Shown here one piece after another: positions 31,733-31,988 of a stretch of DNA of 31,988 bases; position 1 is the stretch's first letter, and each line of letters opens with the position of its first letter. The notes beneath the pieces were generated by a model that did not search any database, was not told the origin of the DNA, and saw nothing but the letters and a program-made list of their open reading frames with translations. Source of the stretch: Spirochaetae bacterium HGW-Spirochaetae-7 (GTDB lineage Bacteria > Spirochaetota > Spirochaetia > Treponematales > UBA12059); NCBI GenBank assembly GCA_002839245.1, contig PGXR01000003.1, forward strand, positions 1 through 31,988. Direction: 5' to 3'. Position numbers and translations under genes: made by a program.

Positions 31733-31767
31733 TAAAAAGGACGCCTGCCCTACTCGGGAAGACGTCC
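31733..31767 (-). terminator. tRNA-Phe terminator
   Basis: GGACG and CGTCC close a stem with inner CCC-GAGTA-GGG pairing, followed on the minus strand by CTTTTTATTT. It starts five bases after the tRNA. Confidence 0.8.
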
Positions 31768-31771
31768 TTGA

Positions 31772-31844
31772 TGCCACCGGTCAGAATTGAACTGACGACA
31801 CGTGGATTTTCAGTCCACTGCTCTACCAACTGAGCTACAGCGGC
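31772..31844 (-). tRNA. tRNA-Phe(GAA)
   Basis: 73 nt without encoded CCA. Acceptor GCCGCTG/CGGTGGC, D-arm GCTC-AGTTGGTA-GAGC, anticodon stem GTGGA/TCCAC with loop CTGAAAA (anticodon GAA), T-arm GTCAG-TTCAATT-CTGAC, discriminator A. All arms are complete. Confidence 0.96.
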
Positions 31845-31859
31845 TCGTGCGCGGGCACA

Positions 31860-31888
31860 TTTATACCCAAAACGCGCATGCACGTCAA
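31860..31888 (-). promoter_or_regulatory. tRNA-Phe promoter
   Basis: On the minus strand TTGACG (31888-31883), 17-bp spacer, TATAAA (31865-31860). Transcription would start about nine bases before the tRNA. Confidence 0.8.
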
Positions 31889-31933
31889 GGACTCGCCGAA
31901 AAAACCCGCGCGCCACGCCGAATGGGGGCCAAT

Positions 31934-31988
31934 ATGCTGGCAGAAAGGCTATGCAGACGAACGGGCGGGGGCCCGCCTGGGGTGCACA
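31934..31988 (+). CDS. Possible start of a rightward gene
   Basis: ATG 31934 opens a frame MLAERLCRRTGGGPPGVH to the window edge, with GGGGG about six bases upstream. Only 18 codons are present, so this is weak. Confidence 0.2.
   Translation, partial: MLAERLCRRTGGGPPGVH

Overview
The window is a GC-rich (about 60%) bacterial chromosome segment. It most resembles a spirochaete: it has a TIGR02757/DUF2400 gene, several TPR-type lipoproteins and signal-peptide proteins ending in beta-barrel-like C-termini, and a two-LysM MltD-type transglycosylase. This assignment rests on gene content only. Coordinates and frames were read by eye, and no search was run.

Layout. 1-142 is the 5' end of a leftward gene of unknown function. 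318-2957 is a MalT-like LuxR regulator broken by one in-frame TAA. 3062-7423 is a rightward block of envelope genes: an outer-membrane-type protein, then a tightly coupled six-gene operon with a small conserved protein, two DUF4386 paralogues, a periplasmic protein, a secreted barrel-like protein and a DUF4395 protein. 7673-11737 holds a quinone-oxidoreductase-like enzyme, a lipoprotein peptidase, a decayed stretch and a HisKA_2 sensor kinase. 11756-14013 is the leftward pair ilvE and DUF362 ferredoxin-like protein, facing a Gfo/Idh/MocA oxidoreductase that is followed by a frame-broken gene remnant. 15709-18815 holds ppnP, an ice-binding-domain lipoprotein with a strong promoter in an AT-rich island, a DUF72 protein and a triple zinc-ribbon protein.

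18.9-22.98 kb is an accessory island made mostly of wreckage: an IS21 istA fragment, an apparently intact hicAB pair, an IS91-type transposase tail, hipB with a truncated and nonsense-broken hipA, and a phage terminase remnant with two in-frame TAG codons. It ends in a remarkable tRNA-Pro locus. There an intact tRNA-Pro(GGG), with encoded CCA and bounded by inverted repeats, sits inside the split halves of another tRNA-Pro copy. Part of this composite is duplicated about 0.7 kb away. Between the copies lie inverted tRNA 3' ends and two bidirectional terminators.

23004-26133 is a leftward operon (membrane protein, TPR lipoprotein, DUF2400). 26210-29414 is a rightward operon (TPR lipoprotein, lytic transglycosylase, exported protein). 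29421-31653 is a leftward galE and M20 peptidase pair, preceded by tRNA-Phe(GAA) with its own promoter and terminator.

Two cross-cutting patterns stand out. Four genes (sensor kinase, hicA, hipB, TPR lipoprotein at 26210) have a -10 box 5-7 nt before the ATG and no ribosome binding site, which predicts leaderless mRNAs. Pseudogenes are concentrated in the island, but also include the regulator at the left end.
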